Assembly (NCBI GenBank): GCA_012517995.1
Contig: JAAYTS010000014.1
Location: 1-33,581 of the forward strand
Length of the DNA: 33,581 bases
Origin: Clostridium sp.
GTDB lineage: Bacteria; Bacillota; Clostridia; Acetivibrionales; Acetivibrionaceae
Direction of reading: 5' to 3'
Under the pieces are notes generated by a model that was not told the origin of the DNA, made no database searches, and saw only the letters and a program-made list of their open reading frames with translations. Positions 8,554 through 16,973 of this stretch are shown here, in pieces; position 1 is the first letter of the stretch; each line of letters opens with the position of its first letter. A program made the position numbers and the translations under genes.

Positions 8554-9027
8554 TCAAAGATTTTTTACCAGCAAGGCACGTACATAACCCAAATCCTTAC
8601 TTGTGGAATCTATATGAAAACCCAAATTATAATAAAAAGTAACCAATTCCTTATAAGTAGATGCAGTATGGAGAAATACTTTTTTTACCTGATTTGAAAT
8701 AAGGTATTTATCCACCAATTTAATAAGAGCTTTTCCTACTCCTATATTGTGACATTCAGGCAAAACTCCAAATCTGCTTATATAAGCCGTATTATCAGCT
8801 TGAATGGCTACCCTTATAGTACCTGTGGGAACATTGTCGATTAATCCTATAAATACCTCTTTAGTTTGTAAGTCATTTTTAATATCTTCTATAGTTTCAG
8901 TCTTAAGTTCAATGGTTTCATCAATTTTAGCACGGATAATATAGTCCTTAAATGCCTCTTTCAAAATATTATGAATTGCTTCTGCGTCAGACTCAACTGC
9001 CTTTCTGATGATAAAAGAATAATTCAT
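8554..9027 (-). CDS. GNAT acetyltransferase at the 3' end of the arg cluster
   Basis: The 157-residue single GNAT domain shows the usual N-terminal pattern (IIRKAVESDAEAIHNIL), a beta-4 strand ending in RFGVLPECHNIGVGKAL (acetyl-CoA pyrophosphate loop) and a C-terminal YYNLGF. The start is ATG 9027 behind AAGGCGG; an upstream in-frame codon at 9045 lacks a site. It lies 46 bases after argF on the same strand. Because this cluster lacks argJ and argA, a short-type N-acetylglutamate synthase role is possible from context, but the domain is too generic to prove it; a protein or small-molecule acetyltransferase is equally compatible. The family assignment is firm, the substrate is not. Confidence 0.85.
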   Translation of the reverse strand: MNYSFIIRKAVESDAEAIHNILKEAFKDYIIRAKIDETIELKTETIEDIKNDLQTKEVFIGLIDNVPTGTIRVAIQADNTAYISRFGVLPECHNIGVGKALIKLVDKYLISNQVKKVFLHTASTYKELVTFYYNLGFHIDSTSKDLGYVRALLVKNL

Positions 9028-9073
9028 AAAACACCGCCTTTGCATTTACTTACATAACAGTTATTTAAGCTAA

Positions 9074-9991
9074 TTATCCCATTAACAGAGCCATAACAGC
9101 TTTTTGTACATGCAGTCTGTTTTCTGCCTCGTCAAATACAACTGAATTAGGACCGTCTATAACATCTTCAGTAACTTCAAAATCTCTATATGCTGGAAGA
9201 CAGTGAAGGAAAATAGCATCTTCTTTAGCTTTTGAAAAAAGAGAAGAATTTACCTGATAGGGCATAAATGTTTTAATGCGTTCTTCCTTTTCATCTTCTT
9301 GTCCCATACTTATCCATGTATCAGTGTAAACAACATCTGCATCTGTAATGGCTTCTACAGGGTCTTCAGTTAACACAATATTAGAGCCTGACACTTTTGC
9401 ATCTTCTAATGCCTCTTCTACTATTTCACTGCTGCACTGATATCCTTTAGGAGAAGCAACATATATATCCATACCTGTTTTAGCGCAGCCATGTAGAAGG
9501 GAGTGGGCTATATTGTTACCGTCACCCACATACGCCAGTTTTAATCCTTTTAAAGTTTTTTTGTGCTCGTATACAGTAAATAAATCAGCTAAAATCTGGC
9601 ATGGATGCATCAAATCAGTGAGTCCATTTATAACAGGTATACTTCCATATTTGGCTAAATCATCCACATCACTTTGTTTAAAAGTACGTATCATTATGCC
9701 ATCTACATATCTAGACAGCACCTGGGCAGTATCGTGTATAGTTTCACCCCTGCCTAGTTGTATGTCATTAGAACTTAGGAACAAAGGATAGCCTCCTAAT
9801 TGATACATTCCCACTTCAAAGGACACTCGTGTTCTAGTAGAGGACTTTGTAAATATCATACCAAGGGTTTTCCCAGCTAGAATTTTATGGGGAATTCCTT
9901 CTTTAAGCTGTTTTTTTAGTTTCTCAGCCAAATTAAATATATTTTCTATATCTTCAGTTTTTAAATGATGCAGACTGGTTAAATGCTTCAT
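9074..9991 (-). CDS. argF: Ornithine carbamoyltransferase
   Basis: This 305-residue cytoplasmic enzyme makes citrulline from ornithine and carbamoyl phosphate. It carries the carbamoyl-phosphate motif SSTRTR (50-55), HPCQILADL, and the ornithine-loop/catalytic HCLPAYR near the C terminus. The start is ATG 9991, seven bases after GGAGGT; an in-frame ATG at 10006 would overlap that site. It begins 27 bases after argD on the same strand, so it shares the ArgR-controlled argD promoter. Length and motifs are those of an anabolic enzyme. A catabolic (arginine deiminase) role is unlikely, since no arcA/arcC is adjacent. Confidence 0.97.
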   Translation of the reverse strand: MKHLTSLHHLKTEDIENIFNLAEKLKKQLKEGIPHKILAGKTLGMIFTKSSTRTRVSFEVGMYQLGGYPLFLSSNDIQLGRGETIHDTAQVLSRYVDGIMIRTFKQSDVDDLAKYGSIPVINGLTDLMHPCQILADLFTVYEHKKTLKGLKLAYVGDGNNIAHSLLHGCAKTGMDIYVASPKGYQCSSEIVEEALEDAKVSGSNIVLTEDPVEAITDADVVYTDTWISMGQEDEKEERIKTFMPYQVNSSLFSKAKEDAIFLHCLPAYRDFEVTEDVIDGPNSVVFDEAENRLHVQKAVMALLMG

Positions 9992-10018
9992 ATTGTATAC
10001 CTCCATTGTTTAAAAAAA

Positions 10019-11215
10019 TTAAAACTTAGATAAAATATTATCCAACATGCTTACCATTTTGTCAATATCTTCTTTTGAAATAATTAACGGCGGCAATATT
10101 CTTATGATGTTATTACCTACATTTCCAATGAGATATCCATTGTCAAAACATTTATTTTTTATTTCGGCAGCTTTTTCTATTGAAAATTCCACAGCTATCA
10201 TAAGACCTTTTCCACGTACTTCTTTTATAAAATCATATTTATTAGACAATTCTGATAACTTTTCTATAAAATACTCACCCATTTTTTCAGAATTCTCAAC
10301 TAAATTTTCTTCCAAAATAATTTCCAAAGAAGCTAATGCTGCACTGCATGCAAGAGGGTTTCCTCCAAAGGTAGAACCATGGTCTCCAGGCTCAAATGCT
10401 TTTGCCACATGTTCTTTAGCACATAGGGCACCAATTGGAAATCCTCCCCCTAAAGCTTTTGCCAAAGTGAATATATCTGGTTCTACGTCAAAGTGTTGGT
10501 ATGAAAAAAGCTTGCCAGTTCTTCCTAAGCCGCTTTGAACTTCATCAAATATCAATAGTATACCCTTTTCATCACATAGTTTTCTAACTCCCTTTAAATA
10601 CTCAGAGGTAGTTAGATTAACTCCGCTCTCCCCTTGAATTGGTTCAATCATCACAGCACAAGTGCTGTCATTAATTGCATTTTCCAATGCAGGAAGATCA
10701 TTAATGGGAACACTTAAAAAACTTGGTGTAAGCGGGGAATAGGGTTTTTGATATTTATTTTGTCCCGTTGCAGCTATAGTTGCAAGAGTTCTGCCGTGAA
10801 AGGAGTTTGCCAAAGTAATTATTTCAAATTTCTCTTCCATGCCCTTTTTCTTAAAATATATTCTTGCAAGCTTAATAGCACCTTCATTTGCTTCTGCACC
10901 ACTATTAGCAAAAAATACTTTATCGGCACAGGAGTTTTCAACCAATAATTTTGCAAGTTTAGCTTGAGATTCTACATAGTAAAGATTTGAACAGTGAATG
11001 AGTTTTTCAGCTTGAGTTTTTATAGCGTTAACAAGCTTAGGATGTGAATGACCTACAGCACTTACTGCTATTCCTGCAAAAAAATCATAATATTTTTTTC
11101 CATCAATATCCCATAAGTTAATGCCTTTTCCATAATCAAAGCAAACGGGAATTCTATCGCCAAATGTATTCATAAAATACTTTTTATCAAAATCAATTAT
11201 TTCCTTTAAATTCAT
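10019..11215 (-). CDS. argD: Acetylornithine aminotransferase
   Basis: This 398-residue fold-type I PLP enzyme of the class III aminotransferases moves an amino group from glutamate to N-acetylglutamate semialdehyde. It has NSGAEANEGAIKLAR (104-118), the FDEVQSGLGRTG region with PLP-contacting D224, and the Schiff-base lysine K253 in LAKALGGGFPIGA. The start is ATG 11215, seven bases after GGAGGT; a TTG at 11230 would precede that site. It is the first gene of the second arginine unit, with its own promoter and ArgR box just upstream. Ornithine or 4-aminobutyrate aminotransferases are homologous, but the cluster supports ArgD. Confidence 0.96.
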   Translation of the reverse strand: MNLKEIIDFDKKYFMNTFGDRIPVCFDYGKGINLWDIDGKKYYDFFAGIAVSAVGHSHPKLVNAIKTQAEKLIHCSNLYYVESQAKLAKLLVENSCADKVFFANSGAEANEGAIKLARIYFKKKGMEEKFEIITLANSFHGRTLATIAATGQNKYQKPYSPLTPSFLSVPINDLPALENAINDSTCAVMIEPIQGESGVNLTTSEYLKGVRKLCDEKGILLIFDEVQSGLGRTGKLFSYQHFDVEPDIFTLAKALGGGFPIGALCAKEHVAKAFEPGDHGSTFGGNPLACSAALASLEIILEENLVENSEKMGEYFIEKLSELSNKYDFIKEVRGKGLMIAVEFSIEKAAEIKNKCFDNGYLIGNVGNNIIRILPPLIISKEDIDKMVSMLDNILSKF

Positions 11216-11247
11216 ACATAAAACCTCCAATAAGAAATTTATTTATA

Positions 11248-11276
11248 ATTATACATAGAAATGCATAAAAATGCAA
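11248..11276 (-). promoter_or_regulatory. argD promoter
   Basis: Read on the minus strand: TTGCAT (11276-11271), 17-base spacer, TATAAT (11253-11248), 32 bases before the argD ATG. The -35 lies inside the ArgR box. Confidence 0.8.
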
Positions 11277-11277
11277 T
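11260..11277. promoter_or_regulatory. ArgR operator (ARG box) at argD
   Basis: AATGCATAAAAATGCAAT matches 16 of 18 positions of the Bacillus subtilis ARG-box consensus CATGAATAAAAATKCAAK. It covers the -35 of the argD promoter, as expected for arginine-dependent repression by an ArgR/AhrC protein. Confidence 0.8.
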
Positions 11278-11324
11278 AGGGAAATTTAATATTGAAGTGT
11301 TGTTAAATAAAATTTATACAAATA

Positions 11325-11367
11325 AACAAAAAAATATTTGTATAATAAGACATTTATACAAATATTT
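11325..11367 (-). terminator. AT-only hairpin with T tract, end of the argC-argB-pilZ unit
   Basis: A perfect 14-base-pair inverted repeat (11332-11345 and 11354-11367, 8-base loop) is followed on the minus strand by a T-rich run. It lies between the 3' end of the PilZ gene and the argD promoter, so it would separate the two arginine units. The stem has only two G-C pairs, so it may be weak. Confidence 0.55.
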
Positions 11368-11404
11368 AGGAAGTAAATTTTAGAAACATAGATAACCCAA
11401 CAAA

Positions 11405-11480
11405 ATAAGGATAAGCAATATAAAGATAAACATTATAAAGATAAGCTTTATAAAATAAAGATAAGTCTAATGAAATAAAG
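11405..11480. repeat. Degenerate short repeats (ATAAAGATAA units)
   Basis: Four or five imperfect copies of an ATAAAGATAAG-like unit, about 15 bases apart, lie just downstream of the PilZ stop codon. They look like replication-slippage repeats; no function is evident. Confidence 0.5.
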
Positions 11481-11490
11481 AATATTTAAA

Positions 11491-12201
11491 TTACATTAAA
11501 TGTTTTTTTATTGAAGTAGTGTAATGATTCCTAAGTTTTGTCTTTTCTTCTTCAAGATTACCAAAAAAATTAGAAAGGCTATTGTTATTTTCTTCATGCA
11601 TTTCAGTGAACTGAAATCCATAGTCAATAATATCATTATTTTTAAAGGTTGTTCTGGCAATTTTACCTTTAGCAGATATAGTTTGTTCATTAGGCAGATA
11701 TATGAAAATTTCAATTTGTTTGCCATCAGTTTCTAGAATATCCTTGCAATAAAAAGCTACACCTACAAGACTTATATCGTGGATTATTGAAAAATATTCC
11801 TTGTTGCTGTCTTCTAATTTAATATTTGATGCTAAAAACACATCTGCCCGTGGAAAAATACGCTGATTTTTTAGCTCAGTTACATTTACTATGTCTATTG
11901 TAACTGAACAAGGGAAGTCAGGGTCAATTTTTGTTACTTCGCCTTCAAATATATACTCTGAATCTTCGGTGGTATATTTGATAGAAAATGGCTCACCACA
12001 CATTATGATATTTTGGAGATAGTCGGTTAACAGGGCAACAGTAACTGAACGTTTTTTTACTTTATATATTATGTTTTGAACCCAGACATTACAAGAAGAG
12101 AGTTTAGTGCCTATAACCATACCTTCTTTTAATACTGTGGATACAATGTCTTTTCTCAAAGGAATCAAGCCTCCTGTAACTAATAAAGTAAATTTAACCA
12201 T
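11491..12201 (-). CDS. YcgR-like PilZ protein, c-di-GMP receptor
   Basis: The protein has 236 residues. The N-terminal half (about 20-108) resembles the YcgR-N beta-barrel. The C-terminal half is a PilZ domain with both c-di-GMP-binding signatures intact: R114xxxR118 (QRIFPRAD) and D142xSxxG147 (DISLVG). It should bind c-di-GMP; YcgR-type proteins brake flagella or regulate exopolysaccharide. It sits between argB and argD on the same strand, 76 bases after argB, and is probably transcribed with argC-argB. No flagellar gene is nearby. The start is uncertain: ATG 12201 has a weak AAGGGAAGA site, while TTG 12159 lies ten bases after a perfect AGGAGG (12170-12175) and would give 222 residues. Confidence 0.88.
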   Translation of the reverse strand: MVKFTLLVTGGLIPLRKDIVSTVLKEGMVIGTKLSSCNVWVQNIIYKVKKRSVTVALLTDYLQNIIMCGEPFSIKYTTEDSEYIFEGEVTKIDPDFPCSVTIDIVNVTELKNQRIFPRADVFLASNIKLEDSNKEYFSIIHDISLVGVAFYCKDILETDGKQIEIFIYLPNEQTISAKGKIARTTFKNNDIIDYGFQFTEMHEENNNSLSNFFGNLEEEKTKLRNHYTTSIKKHLM

Positions 12202-12277
12202 TCTTCCCTTGTATCTATTCTTCTTTTTTTATTAAAATCCTTCTTTAATAACAATTTAATTTAAAGAAAATTTTCTT

Positions 12278-13186
12278 TTATATCTTTTCATTTTTATGAT
12301 AGAGGATTCTTTCTTTCATAATCATAGTTCCAATACCCTTATTGGTAAAAATTTCAAGAAGAAGACAATGAGGTACTCTGCCATCTATAATATGAGTTCT
12401 GCCAACTCCTTTTTCAAGAGCCTCAATACATCCTAAGACCTTTGGAATCATTCCTCCGTTTATTACATTTTTCTCAATCAAGTCATAGGCTTCACTCATT
12501 GTAAGTGCAGGAATTATTTTGTTATCTTTTGTTTTTACCCCTTCTACATCAGTTAAAAGCATTAACTTTTCGGCTTTTAAGGCAGCGGCTATTTCACCTG
12601 CAACGGTATCGGCATTTATATTATAGCTTTCACCATTTTCTCCAACGCCTATGGGGGCAACAACTGGTATATATTCATCCTTTGCAATAAATTCTATTAC
12701 TTTAGAATTTATTTTTGTCACTTTTCCCACATAGCCTAAATCTACTTTTTCACCATTTACAGAAGTTTTATGTTTTTCACACTGTATGAGTTTGCCATCT
12801 ATGCCGCTTAGACCAATTGCTTTTCCACCTTTTTGATTAAGCAAAGACACAATTTCTTTGTTGGTTTTACCAATTAAGACCATCTGAGCGGTTTCCATTG
12901 TTTCTTTATCAGTTACTCTAAGCCCTTCAACAAATTTACTTTTAATATTAAATTTATTAAGGGCACTGGTTATATCAGGACCCCCGCCGTGGACAACAAC
13001 AGGATTCATTCCTATATATTTAAGCAGCGTAATATCTTCAATGACAGAATTTTTTAAATTTTCATTTATCATTGCGTTTCCGCCATATTTTATAACCACT
13101 GTTTTTCCAAATAGTTTTTGGATATATGGCAGAGCTTCAATTAATATCTCCGCCTTTTTTATTATTGTTTCCATAGATAAGTTCAA
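12278..13186 (-). CDS. argB: Acetylglutamate kinase
   Basis: This 302-residue amino-acid-kinase-fold enzyme phosphorylates N-acetylglutamate, the second step of arginine synthesis. It has the nucleotide-binding KYGGNAM (33-39), the substrate loop [10 protein letters not shown] (about 63-72), and the ADTVAGEIA and [10 protein letters not shown] regions further on. The start is TTG 13186, behind GGAGGGG with proper spacing; an internal ATG four codons later is further from that site. It follows argC by 17 bases and shares its ArgR-regulated promoter. The Lys/Arg-rich end ([12 protein letters not shown]) is normal for the family. Feedback inhibition by arginine is common in this family but cannot be read from the sequence here. 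Confidence 0.96.
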   Translation of the reverse strand: MNLSMETIIKKAEILIEALPYIQKLFGKTVVIKYGGNAMINENLKNSVIEDITLLKYIGMNPVVVHGGGPDITSALNKFNIKSKFVEGLRVTDKETMETAQMVLIGKTNKEIVSLLNQKGGKAIGLSGIDGKLIQCEKHKTSVNGEKVDLGYVGKVTKINSKVIEFIAKDEYIPVVAPIGVGENGESYNINADTVAGEIAAALKAEKLMLLTDVEGVKTKDNKIIPALTMSEAYDLIEKNVINGGMIPKVLGCIEALEKGVGRTHIIDGRVPHCLLLEIFTNKGIGTMIMKERILYHKNEKI

Positions 13187-13203
13187 TTTAACACCCCTCC
13201 ATT

Positions 13204-14244
13204 TTAAAAGTAAAGAGCTGGAGCAGTAAGTCCTAAATGTTCAGGCAGCCCAAACATAATATTTAAATCCTGTACTGCCTGGCTTGATGCTCCTTTTCCT
13301 AAATTATCCAAGGCTGATAGCACAACCACTCTGCCTAGACGCTCATCTACCACAATTCCTATATCTAAATAATTTGAACCTGCTACATACTTAGTTTCAG
13401 GTAATTTACCCTCATCCATTACTCTGACAAAAAACTCATCTTTATAATGTTCTTTATAAAGATCAATAATTTCCTTTGTAGATTTATTGCATTCTAAATC
13501 TGCATAAATTGTACAAAGCATTCCTCTTTTCATAGGCACAAGGTGCGGGGTAAAAGAAATCATTATATCTTCGTTAGCTAAAAAGGATAATTCCTGTTCG
13601 ATTTCGGATGTATGCCTGTGATTGGATACTTTGTAGGCTTTAAAATTTTCAGCACTTTCGCAAAACTGAAAAGGCAAATTGGTATTTCTTCCTGCTCCTG
13701 TTATTCCAGATGCTGCATCTATGATTATACCTTTTGTTTTTATAAGTTTGTTCTTTAGTAGCGGTGCAATAGCTAAGATGGAACAAGTTGGATAGCATCC
13801 AGGATTAGCAACTATTTTAGCATCCTTAATCTTGTCCCTGTATAATTCAGGCAGCCCATAAACAGACATGTCAAGCAAATGAGGCATACCGTGTTTGATG
13901 TTATACCATTTTTCATAAACTTCAACTGATTTATAGCGAAAATCCCCGCTATGGTCAATAACACGTTTGTTTCTTTCTATAAGTTTTGGAATTACCTCTT
14001 TTGAAATTCCGTGGGGAAGAGCTGTTATAAAAATATCTGCTTTATCAGAAATTTTGTCTATGTCAAGACTTTCACATTCCATATCAAATACATTTTTAAA
14101 ATTTGGATATACATCAGATATTTTCTGCCCTGCAAAACTATGTGAAACCACTGTGCTTATATTAATTTCAGGGTGATTTTGCAAAAGTCTGACTATTTCT
14201 ATTCCCACATAACCTGTAGCTCCTATTATACCTACATTTAACAT
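13204..14244 (-). CDS. argC: N-acetyl-gamma-glutamyl-phosphate reductase
   Basis: The protein has 346 residues and is full length. It reduces N-acetylglutamyl phosphate to the semialdehyde using NADPH. The N-terminal dinucleotide-binding motif is [10 protein letters not shown] (5-14), and the catalytic cysteine C150 lies in [20 protein letters not shown] and [12 protein letters not shown] are the other family signatures. The start is ATG 14244, seven bases after GGAGG. It is the promoter-proximal gene of the argC-argB-pilZ unit. In many Firmicutes argJ follows argC; here argB follows directly. Confidence 0.97.
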   Translation of the reverse strand: MLNVGIIGATGYVGIEIVRLLQNHPEINISTVVSHSFAGQKISDVYPNFKNVFDMECESLDIDKISDKADIFITALPHGISKEVIPKLIERNKRVIDHSGDFRYKSVEVYEKWYNIKHGMPHLLDMSVYGLPELYRDKIKDAKIVANPGCYPTCSILAIAPLLKNKLIKTKGIIIDAASGITGAGRNTNLPFQFCESAENFKAYKVSNHRHTSEIEQELSFLANEDIMISFTPHLVPMKRGMLCTIYADLECNKSTKEIIDLYKEHYKDEFFVRVMDEGKLPETKYVAGSNYLDIGIVVDERLGRVVVLSALDNLGKGASSQAVQDLNIMFGLPEHLGLTAPALYF

Positions 14245-14385
14245 TTCATTACCTCCAAGCTTAGAATATAGTTTTATGTTACTGGGTTTGTTTTTGATAG
14301 CTTTTATTTAATCTTTATTATTCTGTTTTTTAACAAAAAAATATAAGTTTAATGAATAATATAACCCTTGTAATACTATTTTATA

Positions 14386-14414
14386 ATTATACATATTTGT
14401 GTATAAAAATTCAA
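14386..14414 (-). promoter_or_regulatory. argC promoter
   Basis: Read on the minus strand: TTGAAT (14414-14409), 17-base spacer, TATAAT (14391-14386). The transcript would have a leader of about 135 bases before argC. The -35 lies inside an ArgR box, as at argD. Confidence 0.8.
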
Positions 14415-14415
14415 C
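14398..14415. promoter_or_regulatory. ArgR operator (ARG box) at argC
   Basis: TGTGTATAAAAATTCAAC matches 14 of 18 positions of the ARG-box consensus and overlaps the argC -35. It also lies about 45 bases upstream of the divergent ABC-ATPase promoter. Confidence 0.7.
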
Positions 14416-14458
14416 ACTTTTTTTATTTATGCAAAGTTACTAAATAGAAATTTTTTTT

Positions 14459-14488
14459 TTGTTAAAAAGTATACTAGCAGAGTATAAA
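14459..14488 (+). promoter_or_regulatory. Promoter for the sugar ABC ATPase gene
   Basis: TTGTTA (14459-14464), 18-base spacer, TATAAA (14483-14488). A ten-base T run sits just upstream. Divergent from argC. Confidence 0.4.
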
Positions 14489-14543
14489 TTCCCGTGTTAT
14501 ATTAGTAGTAAATACTGTTCAAACAAATTTAGGAGGGGAAAAA

Positions 14544-15671
14544 ATGGCAAGTGTTAAACTAAAAAACATATTCAAAAGGTTCCCAGGGGGAGTTACAGCT
14601 GTTAACGATTTTAACTTGGATATCGAAGACAAAGAATTTATCATATTGGTTGGACCTTCTGGATGTGGAAAAACTACAACTCTTAGAATGGTTGCAGGGC
14701 TTGAAGAAATAACTGAAGGAGAATTGTACATAGGAGACAAATTGGTAAATGACGTTGCTCCTAAAGACAGAGACATAGCGATGGTTTTCCAAAACTATGC
14801 TTTGTATCCTCATATGACTGTGTATGATAATATGGCATTTGGTCTAAAACTTAGAAAAATGCCAAAAGATGAAATAAAAAGAAGAGTTTTAGAAGCTGCT
14901 AAAATACTTGATATTGAGCATCTTCTTGAAAGAAAACCTAAAGCACTATCCGGTGGTCAGAGACAGAGGGTTGCACTTGGACGTGCAATAGTGCGTGAAC
15001 CTAAAGTATTCTTGATGGATGAGCCTTTATCCAACCTTGATGCGAAGCTGAGAGTTCAGATGAGAACTGAAATAAGTAAATTGCATAATAAACTTCAAAC
15101 TACCATTATTTATGTTACTCATGACCAAACAGAGGCTTTGACAATGGGAACAAGAATTGTTGTTATGAAAGATGGATATATACAACAAGTTGATACTCCT
15201 GCAAATCTTTATGAGCGTCCACAAAACATGTTTGTTGCTGGATTTATTGGAAGTCCTCAAATGAACTTTGTAGATGTAAAAGTTGAAAGGACATCTGGTG
15301 AAAAAGGCGGAGAGGGCGTTGTTCTGAGATTTGGTAAGAACGCTATAAGATTGCCGGAAGGTAAAGCGAAAAAAATATTAGCTAGTGAATACATTGGAAA
15401 AGAAGTTGTTATGGGTATAAGACCTGAAAACCTTCATGACGAGGCAGTGTATTTAGAATCAATGTCTGACAGTGTAGTAACTGCAAGAGTGGAAGTTGTA
15501 GAAATGTTAGGTTCTGAGACTTTACTATATGTAATTGTAGATGATGTTGACTTTGTAGCAAGAGTAAATCCAAGAACTAAAGCTAAAGTCGGGGATTTAA
15601 TTAAAATTGCTTTTGATGCAAACAAAGTTCATCTATTTGATAAGGAAACAGAAAGAACAATAATGAACTAA
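14544..15671 (+). CDS. Sugar ABC transporter ATPase (MsmX/UgpC/MalK type)
   Basis: The protein has 375 residues. The nucleotide-binding domain has Walker A GPSGCGKT (37-44), signature LSGGQ (135-139), Walker B VFLMDE (155-160) and switch H193. The C-terminal OB-like regulatory domain (about 235-370) is typical of the CUT1 carbohydrate importers. No permease or binding-protein gene is adjacent, and a terminator follows, so it is probably a shared ATPase serving several sugar permeases, as Bacillus MsmX does. That multitask role is inferred from its isolation. The RBS AGGAGGGG is strong, suggesting high expression. Confidence 0.93.
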   Translation: MASVKLKNIFKRFPGGVTAVNDFNLDIEDKEFIILVGPSGCGKTTTLRMVAGLEEITEGELYIGDKLVNDVAPKDRDIAMVFQNYALYPHMTVYDNMAFGLKLRKMPKDEIKRRVLEAAKILDIEHLLERKPKALSGGQRQRVALGRAIVREPKVFLMDEPLSNLDAKLRVQMRTEISKLHNKLQTTIIYVTHDQTEALTMGTRIVVMKDGYIQQVDTPANLYERPQNMFVAGFIGSPQMNFVDVKVERTSGEKGGEGVVLRFGKNAIRLPEGKAKKILASEYIGKEVVMGIRPENLHDEAVYLESMSDSVVTARVEVVEMLGSETLLYVIVDDVDFVARVNPRTKAKVGDLIKIAFDANKVHLFDKETERTIMN

Positions 15672-15691
15672 TAAAATACAAGTTTAAAAAT

Positions 15692-15736
15692 ACCAAAAGG
15701 GAAAGTTAAAAAAGACTTTCCCTTTTAGTTTTGGTA
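15692..15736 (+). terminator. Terminator after the ABC ATPase gene
   Basis: A perfect 12-base-pair core (15695-15706 with 15715-15726) and flanking TACC/GGTA pairing, rich in T on the 3' side. Confidence 0.85.
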
Positions 15737-15799
15737 GGTATATAATATATTTATATGAAGTTTAGTCTTTGAAAGAAGGGTACTTAAGGGGGATAAGAA

Positions 15800-16888
15800 T
15801 TGCAAATTAAGTTTTGTCAGAACATTGCAAATCAAATTAAAAATATTATTGATGAAGAATTTGGAATTATGGACGATTCAGGTACTATTATTGCTTGTTC
15901 AGACGAGAAAAAAGTGGGAATAAAAAGTTCGTCTATATCAAAAATACTGGCATCTAAAAAAACTTTTAATGTTTTTGAAAATCAGTCTTTTCAAAAGATT
16001 TATATAAAAAACAAGTTGGAATTTATTATATATATTGATTCTACAAATGAAAACAGTACTAAATTTTTATCTCTTATTTCTATGAATATTGTAAATTTTA
16101 AGTTATATTATGAAGATAAATATGATAAAACAAATTTTATCAAGAATATAATTACCGATAATATTTTATTAGGAGATATTACGGTAAAGGCAAGGAAACT
16201 TAAACTTGCCAATAATGTCCGACGTGTTGCACTGCTCATAAAGACTTTAAAAGCAAAGGATATATATCCCTATGAATTTGTTGAAGGGTTATTTCCAAAT
16301 AGAAATAAAGATTTTGTTATAATTTTAGATGATGAAACCACTGTACTGATAAAAGAACTAGAGTTTGAAGAAGAAATTGAGCTTGATGAGGTGGAAAAGG
16401 TTGCTAAGACAATAGTGGATACCCTTTCCACTGAAGCAATGATAATGGCAAAAATTGGAATAGGGACTATAGTAGATAGCATAAAAGATTTGGCAAAATC
16501 TTTTAAAGAAGCTCAAATGGCTCTTCAAATAGGGGAAATATTTGAAAGTGAAAAATCAGTGATGAACTATAATAGATTAGGTATTGGAAGACTTATATAT
16601 CAATTGCCTACAACTCTTTGCAAATTGTTTTTGGATGAAGTATTTCAAAAGGAAGGTTTTGAAGCTCTAGATAAGGAAACTATGGATACAATTCAAAAAT
16701 TTTTTGAAAACAATTTAAACATAAGTGAAACATCAAGGCAGCTATACATTCACAGAAATACTTTGGTTTACAGGCTTGAAAAAATTCAAAAAACCACCGG
16801 GCTGGACATAAAGATGTTTGATGATGCAATTATTTTTAAAGTTGCAGTTATGGTAAAAAAATATCTTGACAGCCACCCGGGTATTTAA
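15800..16888 (+). CDS. CdaR/PucR-type transcriptional regulator
   Basis: The protein has 362 residues and a TTG start, six bases after AAGGGGGA. The N-terminal part (about 1-110; FGIMDDSGTIIACSD) resembles the sugar-diacid recognition/PAS-like domain of CdaR. A GGDEF-like degenerate middle domain follows (about 130-280), and then a PucR-type helix-turn-helix (about 307-329; NISETSRQLYIHRNTLVYRLEKI without the first few residues is the key block). It follows the sugar ABC ATPase, behind a terminator and a TATAAT at 15741. The ligand is not known; a link to carbohydrate uptake is suggested only by position. Confidence 0.85.
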   Translation: MQIKFCQNIANQIKNIIDEEFGIMDDSGTIIACSDEKKVGIKSSSISKILASKKTFNVFENQSFQKIYIKNKLEFIIYIDSTNENSTKFLSLISMNIVNFKLYYEDKYDKTNFIKNIITDNILLGDITVKARKLKLANNVRRVALLIKTLKAKDIYPYEFVEGLFPNRNKDFVIILDDETTVLIKELEFEEEIELDEVEKVAKTIVDTLSTEAMIMAKIGIGTIVDSIKDLAKSFKEAQMALQIGEIFESEKSVMNYNRLGIGRLIYQLPTTLCKLFLDEVFQKEGFEALDKETMDTIQKFFENNLNISETSRQLYIHRNTLVYRLEKIQKTTGLDIKMFDDAIIFKVAVMVKKYLDSHPGI

Positions 16889-16902
16889 TGTTAAAAATTT
16901 CA

Positions 16903-16931
16903 TTGCCATTAAATAAATTTTAATATAAAAT
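16903..16931 (+). promoter_or_regulatory. ftsE promoter
   Basis: TTGCCA (16903-16908), 17-base spacer, TAAAAT (16926-16931), about 43 bases before the GTG start of ftsE. Confidence 0.5.
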
Positions 16932-16973
16932 AAAGTTTAAAAAGGGCATATATTTGTTTTTTAGGAGGCTAAA

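Noticed and set aside
10047..10538. Long open frame antisense to argD
   Set aside because: It has no ribosome-binding site and argD covers it with full family motifs; it is a shadow of argD codon use.
11313..11480. CRISPR-like or phage attachment repeats in the arg cluster gap
   Set aside because: Repeats are short, imperfect and unevenly spaced, with no spacers or integrase nearby.
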